This document shows positions 1-8,005 of a DNA stretch of 53,962 nucleotides, in pieces (the stretch's first letter is position 1; every line of letters starts with the position of its first letter). The notes under the pieces were generated by a model. The model was not told where the DNA came from, ran no database searches, and saw nothing but the letters and a program-made list of their open reading frames with translations. This DNA is from an uncultured Clostridia bacterium. GTDB lineage: Bacteria > Bacillota > Clostridia > Saccharofermentanales > Saccharofermentanaceae. The translations under genes and the position numbers were made by a program. The stretch spans positions 1-53,962 of the forward strand of contig CAMVGO010000012.1 in assembly GCA_947167045.1 (NCBI GenBank), read 5' to 3'.

Positions 1-671
1 GAATCAACGATAACGCCGCCCAATGTTGTGCCGTGGCCGCCGATGAACTTTGTAGCAGAGTGAACTACGATGTCTGCACCGTACTCGATAGGTCTGATGA
101 GGTAAGGTGTACCGAATGTGTTGTCGATAACGAGCGGGATGCCTGCCTCGTGAGCGATCTTAGCAAGTGCTTCAATGTCCGGGATGTCAGATGAAGGGTT
201 GCCGAGTGTCTCAATGTAGAGAGCCTTTGTATTAGGTCTGATGGCAGCCTTTACTTCGTCCAGATCATGGATGTTGACGAATGTTGTCTCGATACCATAA
301 AGGGGAAGTGTGTGTGCGAGAAGGTTCTCGGAACCGCCATAGATCGTCTTCTGAGCTACGATGTGCTCACCCTTAACCGCGAGAGCTTCGATTACATATG
401 TGATTGCTGCTGCGCCGGAAGCAACTGCGAGTCCTGCAACGCCGCCTTCAAGTGCTGCGATACGGTCTTCGAAAACGCCCTGTGTGGAGTTTGTAAGTCT
501 TCCGTAGATGTTGCCTGCGTCTGCAAGACCAAAACGTGCTTCTGCATGAGCTGAGTTATGGAAAACGTAAGAAGTTGTTGCGTAGATCGGCACTGCACGT
601 GCATCGGATGCGGGATCGGGTTGTTCCTGGCCTACATGGAGCTGGAGAGTTTCAAATTTATAGTTAGACAT
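1..671 (-). CDS. metY: O-acetylhomoserine sulfhydrylase (MetY), C-terminus cut off by the window edge
   Basis: A PLP-dependent enzyme of the Cys/Met metabolism family that makes homocysteine (or methionine) from O-acetylhomoserine and sulfide. The N-terminal 223 residues are visible: the start [20 protein letters not shown] is typical of MetY, followed by an [12 protein letters not shown] segment and the [20 protein letters not shown] region around the substrate and PLP loop. The ATG at 671 follows a GAAAGGA ribosome binding site. The reading frame stays open to base 1, so the gene continues outside the window. A cysteine-rich small ORF ends 22 bases upstream in the same transcript, which suggests control by cysteine supply. 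The family call is firm; the choice between MetY and close relatives such as MetZ rests on the N-terminal signature. Confidence 0.93.
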   Translation of the reverse strand, partial: MSNYKFETLQLHVGQEQPDPASDARAVPIYATTSYVFHNSAHAEARFGLADAGNIYGRLTNSTQGVFEDRIAALEGGVAGLAVASGAAAITYVIEALAVKGEHIVAQKTIYGGSENLLAHTLPLYGIETTFVNIHDLDEVKAAIRPNTKALYIETLGNPSSDIPDIEALAKIAHEAGIPLVIDNTFGTPYLIRPIEYGADIVVHSATKFIGGHGTTLGGVIVD

Positions 672-693
672 AGTTGTGTTATCCTTTCTTGAT

Positions 694-810
694 TCAAATA
701 GTTATAGTTGTGCTGTCGGAACAGCGGCTGTTTGAACAAGAACAACACATTCGTCCACAACGGAAGTTACTGCGGACTAATGACTGGAAATAGAACTTAC
801 GGTCGTACAT
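694..810 (-). CDS. Cysteine-rich leader peptide upstream of metY (38 aa)
   Basis: A 38-codon ORF that starts with ATG at 810, nine bases after a perfect AGGAGG, and stops with TGA 22 bases before metY. Five cysteines (C18, C22, C23, C25, C30) fall in its second half, in [14 protein letters not shown], far above chance. The ORF lies between a strong promoter (844-872) and metY. It therefore looks like a translated regulatory leader whose ribosome would stall or slow at Cys codons when cysteine is short and so affect metY expression. Cysteine-responsive leader ORFs upstream of sulfur genes have been described in mycobacteria; extending that to this gene is inference. Short inverted repeats lie in and after the Cys codons (AACAGC/GCTGTT and CTGT/ACAG). 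A longer in-frame version reaching to 906 has no ribosome binding site and is not favoured. Confidence 0.72.
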   Translation of the reverse strand: MYDRKFYFQSLVRSNFRCGRMCCSCSNSRCSDSTTITI

Positions 811-843
811 AACTTCCGTCCTCCTCTCTCGTGATTTTCGCAT

Positions 844-872
844 ATGATAAACACTTAAACCCACCTTGTCAA
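844..872 (-). promoter_or_regulatory. Housekeeping sigma promoter of the leader-metY transcript
   Basis: On the minus strand, TTGACA (867-872), a 17-base spacer and TATCAT (844-849). This is a near-consensus SigA promoter. Transcription would start near 837, about 27 bases before the leader peptide ATG, so the Cys-rich ORF is inside the metY mRNA. Confidence 0.8.
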
Positions 873-1020
873 TAGGTTTAATCGAATTTTTTTCGAACGT
901 GTTCATAGCCCGGTGCGCGAAAACTTAAACCCTTATATTATTAATAAAATTCCCACTCATTCCTGCATCTGTGCCGAACATGAGGCAAAAATGTGATGTA
1001 TAAACAGTTTGAAGGGAATT

Positions 1021-1051
1021 TTGTCACAGAACAACTCTCCGATTTGTTATA
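1021..1051 (+). promoter_or_regulatory. Possible autoregulated promoter of the ECF sigma operon
   Basis: TTTTGTCACA at about 1019-1028 followed by GTTATATAG from 1046 lies upstream of the ECF sigma gene. The layout recalls motifs that often precede ECF genes in Clostridia, but this is from memory. No good SigA promoter was found in the same place. Tentative. Confidence 0.3.
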
Positions 1052-1134
1052 TAGGGTAGAAGGCCATACACGGGGACCCCTTAAACTCAGCAAGGCGGAT
1101 GGCTTTCATGAAACAACAAGGAGACCAAAAGCAA

Positions 1135-1668
1135 ATGGCATTGCCGTCAAAACAGATCAGATTTATTGAAGACTGTTATGAGCTCTACGAACAGAAGATG
1201 TTCCGTGTGGCACTGTCCGTTCTGCATAACGAATCACTGGCAGAAGATGCCGTACAGGACGCGTTTTTACAACTTATCAGACATAAGGTCCATTTCGAAA
1301 AAGCTGATTCGGACGAATGCAAAAGGTACATCATAACGGTCATAAAGAATGCTTCGATCAATATCTATAACAAGAGAAAAAACGAGAACAGGGTCGTAAG
1401 TTTCTCGGATGATCTGGAATCTGTATGCGGCGAACAGGCTGTTGCCGCGGCAGACGACAGAAAGGACGCGGGTGCGGAATGCACACCTCTGATGAGGTCG
1501 CTTCCCGAGAAATACTATGCTGTCGTTGAATGCCTTGTGGTTCACGATTATACGGTCGCAGAGACAGCCGGCAAGCTGGGCATCACAGAGGCAAATGTAA
1601 GAAAACGCTATGAACGGGCCAAGAAGCTGATGCGTCAGAACTTAGGACAGAACTTAGGACAGACCTGA
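1135..1668 (+). CDS. RNA polymerase ECF sigma factor (sigma-70 family)
   Basis: A small sigma-70 family protein of 177 residues that would direct RNA polymerase to a stress or envelope regulon. Region 2 is seen in YELYEQKMFRVALSVL and ESLAEDAVQDAFLQLIRH. Region 4 at the C-terminus carries the helix-turn-helix TVAETAGKLGITEANVRKRY. The ATG at 1135 is preferred because AAGGAG sits 11 bases before it. In-frame ATGs at 1099 and 1108 would add up to 12 residues but have poorer sites. The C-terminus ends in a duplicated NLGQ motif. The next gene starts 52 bases downstream and encodes a membrane protein that probably holds this sigma factor inactive. Confidence 0.88.
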   Translation: MALPSKQIRFIEDCYELYEQKMFRVALSVLHNESLAEDAVQDAFLQLIRHKVHFEKADSDECKRYIITVIKNASINIYNKRKNENRVVSFSDDLESVCGEQAVAAADDRKDAGAECTPLMRSLPEKYYAVVECLVVHDYTVAETAGKLGITEANVRKRYERAKKLMRQNLGQNLGQT

Positions 1669-1720
1669 GGACCGGACGATCAAAGGAATTATCGGACAAC
1701 CCCCTATCAGGAGATTACTT

Positions 1721-2890
1721 ATGAACAAAGATCTTAACGATAAAATTTTCGAACACGATATAAGTATTGAGGAATTCGATCACATCACAGACGGTGTGGA
1801 AGATCATGTTTTCTCGGACAGATACTTGGCGGGAAAGGAATCTATCATGAAAAATGCACATAAAGCAAAGATAAGCAAATTGGGGATCAAGGTAGCAGCC
1901 GCAGCATCGGCAATCGTTGTAGCTTCACCTTTTGTGGTCAATGCCGCAACAGGAGGAGAACTCTTTAACAGACTCTGGGGCAACGAAGGAAAGAAAAATG
2001 TCGAGACCCACAACGAAGTGGTCGTCGAGGACGGCAAGTACGATGATAAGGGCAACCCGGTAACGTACGAAGTCACGATGCCCAAAATAGAATACGTAGC
2101 TCAGGATCCTGAGGTTGCAGAACGTCTCCTGGCCGGAAAGTACACAACAGAGCCCGTTTCTACTACAATCGGCGATACAACTGTCACAGTTGAGACAGTC
2201 GTACGTGACGGCATGGGAATCGTCGCAGCTTACACGGTCGAGAGAGCCAAGGGCGTAAACTGCTATGTTTACAGCCAGGAGGAGAATGAGGCAAAGGGCG
2301 CATTCTTCAATGAAGATCAGAACATCATGTTCGGATTTCAGGAAGGTTCAGGAAAGATCTGGGTAGACCTTGAGAAATCAACAGATACAAAGCTCTACTG
2401 CTACGAGTATATGTACGATATGTACAACGTCTTCGGATCTGAATTTGCTAAACCCATAACTGACCACATCACCTTCTACTGTGTGGAATTTAATGATACT
2501 AGAACCAACATTGAGAAGACACTTACTGAGAAGGGCGACACAAGCTACATCAAGGACGAGAAGAGCGTTGTCATCCCCGTAGCTGACAAGCTCGAATCCA
2601 AGACATTCACAAGCGCTGACGGCGGATCAGTCAGCATCTCCCCCATCGCAATGCAGTGGGATTCCACAGGCGGCAACGAGATCAAGGGCGAGGCACTTGA
2701 TTCCGTTACGAAGTTCACGATCACATACAAGGACGGAACTGAGTATCTCGTTTACGAATTTGATAAGGTCGCAAGCTACGGCTACATCTGCGGAACCGAT
2801 ACAGGATTCATCGCACTGTTCAACCGTCTCGTAGACACGGACAACGTTGCGAAGATCACGATCAATAACAAGGAATTCACACTCGGCTGA
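1721..2890 (+). CDS. DUF4179-like membrane protein, probable anti-sigma partner of the ECF factor
   Basis: A 389-residue protein with a short N-terminal cytoplasmic part (about 1-50), one membrane segment (about 53-75, KLGIKVAAAASAIVVASPFV) and a large extracellular beta-rich part. This layout, directly after an ECF sigma gene, is that of DUF4179-type proteins proposed to act as anti-sigma factors or sensors. The ribosome binding site AGGAG lies 7 bases from the ATG. There is no zinc-finger anti-sigma signature, so the sigma-binding role comes from position and architecture. A strong terminator follows, so sigma factor and partner form a two-gene operon. Confidence 0.72.
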   Translation: MNKDLNDKIFEHDISIEEFDHITDGVEDHVFSDRYLAGKESIMKNAHKAKISKLGIKVAAAASAIVVASPFVVNAATGGELFNRLWGNEGKKNVETHNEVVVEDGKYDDKGNPVTYEVTMPKIEYVAQDPEVAERLLAGKYTTEPVSTTIGDTTVTVETVVRDGMGIVAAYTVERAKGVNCYVYSQEENEAKGAFFNEDQNIMFGFQEGSGKIWVDLEKSTDTKLYCYEYMYDMYNVFGSEFAKPITDHITFYCVEFNDTRTNIEKTLTEKGDTSYIKDEKSVVIPVADKLESKTFTSADGGSVSISPIAMQWDSTGGNEIKGEALDSVTKFTITYKDGTEYLVYEFDKVASYGYICGTDTGFIALFNRLVDTDNVAKITINNKEFTLG

Positions 2891-2971
2891 TATTTCGAAA
2901 GACAGCGGATTTTGAAATGAAGTCCGCACCGGCCTAATAAATCAAGCTGAATAACAGGGATAGAAAAGCAG

Positions 2972-3011
2972 GGGCAGTCTCAGGACTAAAATGAGACTGC
3001 CCTTATTATTT
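2972..3011 (+). terminator. Rho-independent terminator of the ECF operon
   Basis: GGGCAGTCTCA (2972-2982) pairs perfectly with TGAGACTGCCC (2992-3002) and is followed by TTATTATTT. It lies 82 bases after the stop codon of the membrane protein. Confidence 0.9.
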
Positions 3012-3174
3012 GTCCGGTGTCACTGCTGCACAATTGCTTTTTGCCCGGGATAACTGCTGCACAATGACTTGCTTTTCGGCAGGGTTCCGGCGGCGCTCCG
3101 TTTGCCCAGCTGGTGCGATTTGAAAACACTTGAAGAGTTCGCAGTTCATAAAAAATTCGGCAGAGATGCGGCTA

Positions 3175-3223
3175 TGCCGTATTTTTGCAAGATTTTTCCA
3201 AGCAATGCTCGAAAAATACGGCA
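3175..3223. repeat. Perfect 12-bp inverted repeat
   Basis: TGCCGTATTTTT (3175-3186) and AAAAATACGGCA (3212-3223) are exact reverse complements with a 25-base loop. No T-run follows and no gene is adjacent, so it does not look like a terminator. It may be a remnant of a mobile or regulatory element. Confidence 0.6.
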
Positions 3224-3370
3224 ATTTATTCGGCAGTGCCGCATAGTTGCCGATTTTTTGAAGTGGTGACTTCAAATGCGAGTCGCTTCAAGCCATTCTC
3301 GAAAAGCTCGAAATGTATGACGTTTCATTATCGAAAACCCGGCGGAAAAGCAGGCACGTATGAAGTAAAA

Positions 3371-3478
3371 CCTCGGCTAAAAACCTGGCGCGTACCGTGG
3401 TTTTAGCCGGGTTTTTGAAGAAAACCTTTAAAAAGCAGGTTAAAACACCGGCTATAGCCGAGGTTTTAGCCGGGGTTT
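3371..3478. repeat. Dispersed palindromic element, two copies in opposite orientation
   Basis: Copy A (3371-3416) pairs CTCGGCTAAAAACC with GTGGTTTTAGCCGGG. Copy B (about 3446-3478) reads on the minus strand AAACCCCGGCTAAAACC followed by GGCTATAGCCGGT. Both match two copies at 41981-42089, about 38 kb away, which share CCTCGGCTAAAA or CCCCGGCTAAAAC followed by CCGTGG and TTTCAGCC/TTTTAGCC. The elements resemble REP/BIME-type intergenic repeats. Function unknown. Confidence 0.65.
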
Positions 3479-3479
3479 G

Positions 3480-3594
3480 CGAAAAGACACTGAGAAAGCA
3501 GACGTTTTCGAAAAGATTCTGAGACAGCAGACGTTCTCAAACCACTTCTGATACAACAGTCTTTCTAAAACGCATCTGAAACCAAAAACTTTCT
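3480..3594. repeat. Degenerate 29-bp tandem repeats next to the HD-GYP stop codon
   Basis: Units begin at 3480, 3509, 3538 and about 3567. The first two share CGAAAAGA..CTGAGA.AGCAGACGTT; the third and fourth are increasingly diverged, and the fourth runs into the end of the HD-GYP gene. There are no spacers, so it is not a CRISPR array. Confidence 0.6.
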
Positions 3595-4952
3595 CAGACG
3601 CCGTCTGCTCTGCCGCTCTTGATTATCTTCAGGAATATGTCAGCAATAGCAGGATCGAACTGGGTTCCCTTGTTCCGCTCTATCTCGTTGATAATGTCTT
3701 CCCTGGAGAGCTTTTTGCGGTAGACTCTGTTCGAATTCATGGCATCGTAGGAATCGGCGACACAGATCATACGCGCAATGAGCGGGATGTCTTCGCCGGC
3801 CTTGCCTTCAGGATAACCCTTGCCGTCGTATCTCTCGTGATGGTAGCGGGCGCCCTCGTTAACGTTGGGAAGGCTATTGAAATGGCTCAGTATCTCGCTG
3901 CCGTGGACAGTGTGGGACTTGATGATCTGGAACTCCTCATCGGTAAGCTTTTCGGGCTTTCCGAGAATGTTGTCCGGTACGCCTATCTTGCCGCAGTCGT
4001 GCAGGAGCGCGACATAGTAGATGCGTTTTACCTCTTCTTCCTCATAGCCCATCGCTTCGGCTATGAGCTTCGTATACTGTGCAACGCGCCTAGAATGACC
4101 GTTAGTATAAGGGTCCTTCGCATCGATAAAGCCCGTGAATGTCTCGATGGCTTCCTTGATCATCTCGTTGTCGTGATCGTGCTGTCTCTTGTACTTAACA
4201 TACTGCGCTTCCATGATGCAGAAGACAATGAGGGCAATAAGCCACACGCCCAAAGCCACAAGTGCCGCGATAAATACAGGATCGCTGTAGATCTGCCTGT
4301 GGAATGTGTAATCGATCAGGAGGACCGAGCCGTCTATGTTTTCGCCGATCGGAGTATACAGGATGATGCCCGGAACAACGCCTTCATAGGGCTCGACAGG
4401 AACTTCCATCGCATTCTCGCTGGAGCTCGGATGGTAGATAAAGAAATCGCCGGGACGCATGTGGATCAGAGGCTCACCGTCGAAAACGGAAATATCCAGG
4501 TCATGTGCCGAAGGGTCGAACTCGCGGAGATCGGGAACCAGATTTACTCGCTCGCCGTCTTCCAGGAACTGGTGTATCTCAAGTGATCCGTTCCACGCAA
4601 GGAACAGGAATGCCTCATTGTCGAAAGTAAACTTGAACGTATATGACGATATCTCATCCCTCGTGTTGTTCGAAATATAGAAATCGTATGTGTAGGCCTG
4701 GAAGTTGTGCTCTGTAAGTCCTTCGTCATAGAGGTCGAAGAGCTTCGTCCATGTGCTGCTCCTGGTCTCCGCCCTAACGGAAAGCTCCTTTGCCCTGTTG
4801 TCGTCGACTCTGAAGAGTGCATCGCCCGTGTAGGAATCCTGATGCACCTTCTTATTGAAACTGTCGGTCTTTACGACGCTAACGATAAAGATCCCTAGGA
4901 TGGCCAGAAATGCCAGGGCAAATATGACTGTGATGACTTTCCTGTTCTTCAC
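3594..4952 (-). CDS. Membrane-bound HD-GYP phosphodiesterase with extracellular sensor region
   Basis: A 452-residue protein expected to hydrolyse cyclic di-nucleotides, classically cyclic-di-GMP. It has a membrane segment at about 8-26, an extracellular region from about 30 to 224, a second membrane segment at about 225-246, and a cytoplasmic HD-GYP domain. The metal-binding HD is at 318-319 in LLHDCGKIGVPD, and the GYP signature lies in HHERYDGKGYP (371-381), both intact. The start is GTG at 4952, chosen because AAGGAG lies 8 bases upstream and the track of signal-like residues begins there. It is the last gene after larC in the same direction, separated by a small tandem duplication. The extracellular domain was not recognised; its ligand is unknown. 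Confidence 0.9.
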   Translation of the reverse strand: MKNRKVITVIFALAFLAILGIFIVSVVKTDSFNKKVHQDSYTGDALFRVDDNRAKELSVRAETRSSTWTKLFDLYDEGLTEHNFQAYTYDFYISNNTRDEISSYTFKFTFDNEAFLFLAWNGSLEIHQFLEDGERVNLVPDLREFDPSAHDLDISVFDGEPLIHMRPGDFFIYHPSSSENAMEVPVEPYEGVVPGIILYTPIGENIDGSVLLIDYTFHRQIYSDPVFIAALVALGVWLIALIVFCIMEAQYVKYKRQHDHDNEMIKEAIETFTGFIDAKDPYTNGHSRRVAQYTKLIAEAMGYEEEEVKRIYYVALLHDCGKIGVPDNILGKPEKLTDEEFQIIKSHTVHGSEILSHFNSLPNVNEGARYHHERYDGKGYPEGKAGEDIPLIARMICVADSYDAMNSNRVYRKKLSREDIINEIERNKGTQFDPAIADIFLKIIKSGRADGV

Positions 4953-4955
4953 GGT

Positions 4956-5023
4956 TTCAACTCCTTATCAGGTGCAGGTTCATTCCCTGCTTCAACTCCT
5001 TATCCGGCAAGAGTCATTCCCTG
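4956..5023. repeat. Short tandem duplication at the larC / HD-GYP junction
   Basis: Two adjacent copies of about 33-34 bases (4956-4989 and 4991-5023) share TTCAACTCCTTATC at one end and TCATTCCCTG at the other, with a variable middle. Each copy carries an AAGGAGTTGAA ribosome binding site on the minus strand; only the one next to 4952 is used. The far copy includes the last codons of larC. Confidence 0.65.
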
Positions 5024-6375
5024 TCCGTGATCCCGGCAACGTCATCATATTCTGGCTTGGCCTTTGTTACTCCGAAGCCCTCCGACACCTTGACCCTGAC
5101 CTCGCCGAATCTGGTCATGACCTTCTCTTCCCGCCTTGCGAGCTTGAACCTGTCCATCTCAACATATCTTATGCCGATCGTGGATGTGTTTTCGAAAATG
5201 AGACCCGCGAACTTTTCCTTTTCCTCTGCCTTTACGAGCACGGTGAAGAGGATGCCCGGACGGTTCTTCTTCATGAAGACCGGCGTCGTGAAAACGTCCA
5301 GCGCGCCGCTGTCCATGAGGACTCCGGTCGCATAGCCTATCTCCTCGCCCGTCATGTCGTCAACATTGAATCTGAGCTCGACGACCTTATCTCCCTCATC
5401 TTCGGAGATCCCGATAAATGTCCTCAGCATGTTTGCCTTGGGGAAATCCTTCTTTCCCATTCCGTAACCCGTCTTCTCTATTGCCATGACGGGCCTGGAA
5501 CCGAAGGAATCCGCGAAATGCTTCAGGAGCGCCGCGCCTGTGGGTGTCAGCAGTTCGCCTTCGACATCACCGCTGTAAGTGGGAACGCCCTCGATAGTGC
5601 TTGCCGTGGCGGGTGCGGGAACGGGAAGTATCCCGTGCGCGCATCTGACCTGGCCGAAACCTGTTGCCAGCGGTGATACTACGATCCTGTCGGGCTTAAT
5701 CTGCTCCAGCAGGACACATACACCGACTATGTCTGCGACCGCGTCCATCGTGCCCACTTCGTGGAAATGGATATCCGTAACCGGCCTGCCGTGAGCCTTG
5801 CTCTCGGCTTCGGCAATGAGTCCGTATACCGCGAGCGCATCGGACTTAACTTTTTCAGATACGTTAAGGCCGTTGATGATATTCTCTATGTCGCTCATGT
5901 GGGCATGGTGATGGTGCTCATGTTCACTGTGCTCATGATCGCCATGCTCGTGGTGATGTTCGTGATCACCGTGTTCATGGTGGTGTTCATCACCGCCGTG
6001 AGAGTGGTCTCCGTGGACGTGGTCATGTCCGTGCGGGAAATCGTTTTCGAGTTCCTCACGGGAATGCTCATGGTGATGTTCATCGCCGCCGTGAGGGTGT
6101 TCGTGTTCATGCGTGTGTTCGTGTGAATGAACGTGTCCCTCGTGCGTATGCTCGTGCAGGTGCTCGTCTTCTTCCACACCGAGTGCGGTAACGTGCGCGT
6201 GCGTGCCTTTGATTCCGCACTTAACGCTGTCTTCAAACTGATAGGTAACGTCAGGTATGCCGATCGAATTGAGCTTCTCCTCACAGGCCTTAACGTCTCC
6301 CGTGAGTTCCGCCAGAGATGCCAGGAGCATGTCTCCTGCCGCGCCCATATTGCATTCGATATAAAGAGTCTTCAT
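5014..6375 (-). CDS. larC: LarC, nickel insertion protein for the nickel-pincer cofactor
   Basis: LarC (DUF111 family) inserts nickel into the bis-thiocarboxylated pyridinium mononucleotide, giving the cofactor of LarA-type racemases. The 453-residue product starts MKTLYIECNMGAAGDMLLASL, typical of the family, and has a long His/Asp/Glu-rich insert at about residues 70-170 that would bind metal. The VTDIHFHEVGTMDAVADIVG segment follows. In several species larC is made by a programmed frameshift; here it is one open frame. The C-terminus stops soon after KPEYDDVAGI and appears 15-30 residues shorter than the versions I recall. GGAGG lies 6 bases from the ATG. larB follows the same promoter upstream. 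Confidence 0.92.
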   Translation of the reverse strand: MKTLYIECNMGAAGDMLLASLAELTGDVKACEEKLNSIGIPDVTYQFEDSVKCGIKGTHAHVTALGVEEDEHLHEHTHEGHVHSHEHTHEHEHPHGGDEHHHEHSREELENDFPHGHDHVHGDHSHGGDEHHHEHGDHEHHHEHGDHEHSEHEHHHHAHMSDIENIINGLNVSEKVKSDALAVYGLIAEAESKAHGRPVTDIHFHEVGTMDAVADIVGVCVLLEQIKPDRIVVSPLATGFGQVRCAHGILPVPAPATASTIEGVPTYSGDVEGELLTPTGAALLKHFADSFGSRPVMAIEKTGYGMGKKDFPKANMLRTFIGISEDEGDKVVELRFNVDDMTGEEIGYATGVLMDSGALDVFTTPVFMKKNRPGILFTVLVKAEEKEKFAGLIFENTSTIGIRYVEMDRFKLARREEKVMTRFGEVRVKVSEGFGVTKAKPEYDDVAGITDRE

Positions 6376-6440
6376 TGTTTACCTCCGATATTGCCGCTCC
6401 TGCTTACAGCATCTGATGACCGGGCAGACAGGAGCCGGAA

Positions 6441-7178
6441 TTAACCTCCGATGTGGTTTATCATGCTGGCAGAGTAACCTGCACCAAACCCGTTGTCGAT
6501 ATTTACCACCGTGACGCCGCTCGCGCATGAATTGAGCATGCTCAAAAGCGCCGTGAGTCCTTCAAAGGAAGCACCGTATCCCACGCTCGTGGGGACCGCG
6601 ATCACGGGACAGTCCACGAGTCCTCCGATAACGCTCGCGAGGGCTCCTTCCATGCCGGCAACCGCTATAATAACGCCCGCGCTCATGAGTTCCTCTTTGT
6701 GCGCAAGAAGCCTGTGAAGGCCTGATACTCCGACGTCATAGACGCGGCTGACCTTGTTGCCCAGGAGCTCTGCCGTGACTGCGGCTTCCTCCGCGACAGG
6801 CAGATCGGAAGTCCCGCCCGTTGCGACAACGATGGTCCCTTTCGCATCAGGTGCGGGAATAATCCCCGCCGCGCCGATGCGCGCTTCTTTGTAATATTTT
6901 ATCTCAGCCGTAAGTTCCGCGGCCTTCTCTTCAGAGAGCCTCGTAATGATGACGGTCTTAACGCCGCCGTCTAAGAGCGACTTCGTGATCATGTCGATCT
7001 GTTCGGGCGTCTTTCCTTCGCCGAAGATGACTTCGGGAACACCCTGTCTTATGCCTCTGTGAAGGTCGGGTTTTGCAAAGCCCAGGTCAACGAACGGCTT
7101 CATCTTAAGCTGAAGTTCAGCCTCTTCGGGTGTCATTTCGCCGTTTGCGACCTTATCCAGGATCTCTCTTGCTTCCAT
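6441..7178 (-). CDS. larB: LarB, pyridinium-3,5-biscarboxylic acid mononucleotide synthase
   Basis: LarB carboxylates and hydrolyses nicotinic acid adenine dinucleotide as the first step of nickel-pincer cofactor synthesis. The 245-residue protein is related to AIR carboxylase (PurE). The C-terminal half carries VATGGTSDLPVAEEAAVTAE, RVYDVGVSGLHRLL and VAGMEGALASVIGGL, which form the PurE-like active site. The N-terminus ARGILDKVANGEMTPEEAE-like segment is typical of LarB. The ATG lies two bases after the larE stop codon, with GAGGA upstream, so translation is coupled. It lies between larE and larC. Confidence 0.94.
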   Translation of the reverse strand: MEAREILDKVANGEMTPEEAELQLKMKPFVDLGFAKPDLHRGIRQGVPEVIFGEGKTPEQIDMITKSLLDGGVKTVIITRLSEEKAAELTAEIKYYKEARIGAAGIIPAPDAKGTIVVATGGTSDLPVAEEAAVTAELLGNKVSRVYDVGVSGLHRLLAHKEELMSAGVIIAVAGMEGALASVIGGLVDCPVIAVPTSVGYGASFEGLTALLSMLNSCASGVTVVNIDNGFGAGYSASMINHIGG

Positions 7179-7180
7179 TA

Positions 7181-8005
7181 TCAGTCCTCATCAGCGGAGC
7201 CCAAAACCTCGTTCATGCTCCCCGTTCTGTATCCGTCCATATCCATTGTTACATATTTGAAGCCCAAACGCTTGAGTTCCGACGATATTTCTTTGCGGGA
7301 ACGTTCGTAAGCGAGCAGTCCTATGTCCTCGGGAGCCGTTTCTATCCTTGCGAGATCTCCGTGCACCCTGACACGTATGCCTTCAAATCCGAGTTCTTTT
7401 ATGAACTTCTCGGCGGCTGCCACGCGCGAAAGCCCTTCCGCGGTTATCTTTTCGCCGTATGCAAATCTCGATGCGAGGCACGCTGCGGACGGATGGTCCC
7501 AGGTCTCTAGACCTGCTTCTTTCGAGAGGATGCGGATGTCGTTCTTGGTAAGACCGGAATCTTTGAGCGGACTTGCAATGCCGAGCTCCTGAAGAGCGCG
7601 CATGCCGGGCCTGTAATCGCCCTGGTCGTCAACGTTGCTCCCGTCGGCGACGGTATAACCTTCTGCCGCCTCACTGACGGCCGTGAATATCTTTTTCTTG
7701 CAATGGTAGCACCTGTCGGGCGGATTGTCCGCGAAAGCCTCAACGGCGAAAACATCAAAGTCCAGAACCGTCTGTCTTGCACCGATCCTTTCGCAAAATT
7801 CACGCGTCCATTCGAACTCCTCCGTTGTAATGACCTGAGACTTCACGGTAACGGCGATGCAGTCATCGCCCAGCACTTCGTGAGCCTTATAAAGAAGGTA
7901 TGTCGAATCGACGCCGCCCGAAAAAGCGACCGCCAGTTTCCCGGCGGTCCTGATACGCTCTGCGAGCGCTTTTTCCTTATTTCTGATGTCCTCAGCAATA
8001 TCCAT
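7181..8005 (-). CDS. larE: LarE, ATP-dependent sacrificial sulfur transferase
   Basis: LarE adenylates the carboxylates made by LarB and replaces them with thiocarboxylates. The 274-residue protein has the PP-loop SGGVDS at 29-34, a CYHCKKKIF motif at 99-107 and CLASRF at 176-181. With the ATG at 8005 the cysteine of CLASR is residue 176, the number of the sacrificial cysteine of the characterised Lactobacillus plantarum enzyme; this supports both the start and a sulfur-donor role, though the match was not aligned. A GTG one codon earlier (8008) is possible. The ATG overlaps the stop codon of the upstream membrane gene (TGATG), so translation is coupled. Confidence 0.93.
   Translation of the reverse strand: MDIAEDIRNKEKALAERIRTAGKLAVAFSGGVDSTYLLYKAHEVLGDDCIAVTVKSQVITTEEFEWTREFCERIGARQTVLDFDVFAVEAFADNPPDRCYHCKKKIFTAVSEAAEGYTVADGSNVDDQGDYRPGMRALQELGIASPLKDSGLTKNDIRILSKEAGLETWDHPSAACLASRFAYGEKITAEGLSRVAAAEKFIKELGFEGIRVRVHGDLARIETAPEDIGLLAYERSRKEISSELKRLGFKYVTMDMDGYRTGSMNEVLGSADED

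Larger units (their letters stand above)
3012..3593. other. Gene-free stretch rich in repeats
   Basis: No convincing gene is present: the short ORFs on both strands have no family resemblance and lie over repeats. The stretch begins with a direct repeat of ACTGCTGCACAAT (near 3019 and 3051). It then holds a long inverted repeat (3175-3223), two copies of a dispersed palindromic element (3371-3478), and degenerate 29-base tandem repeats that run up to the HD-GYP stop codon. Several CGGCA/TGCCG half-palindromes add more folding potential. Confidence 0.6.

Noticed and set aside
694..906. 70-residue version of the Cys-rich ORF starting at 906
   Set aside because: Its extra N-terminal part overlaps the promoter TTGACA/TATCAT and has no ribosome binding site; the 38-codon form has a perfect one.
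800..910. TTTTCGAAAA-like sequences as a recurring regulatory motif
   Set aside because: TTCGAA-containing strings are common throughout coding regions of the window and seem to reflect codon preference rather than a site.
3837..4586. Long plus-strand ORF opposite the HD-GYP gene
   Set aside because: It has no ribosome binding site or family resemblance and lies wholly antisense to a protein with clear HD-GYP motifs.
4855..5676. Plus-strand ORF of 273 codons opposite larC
   Set aside because: It is antisense to larC and its codons mirror the larC frame; no motifs are seen.
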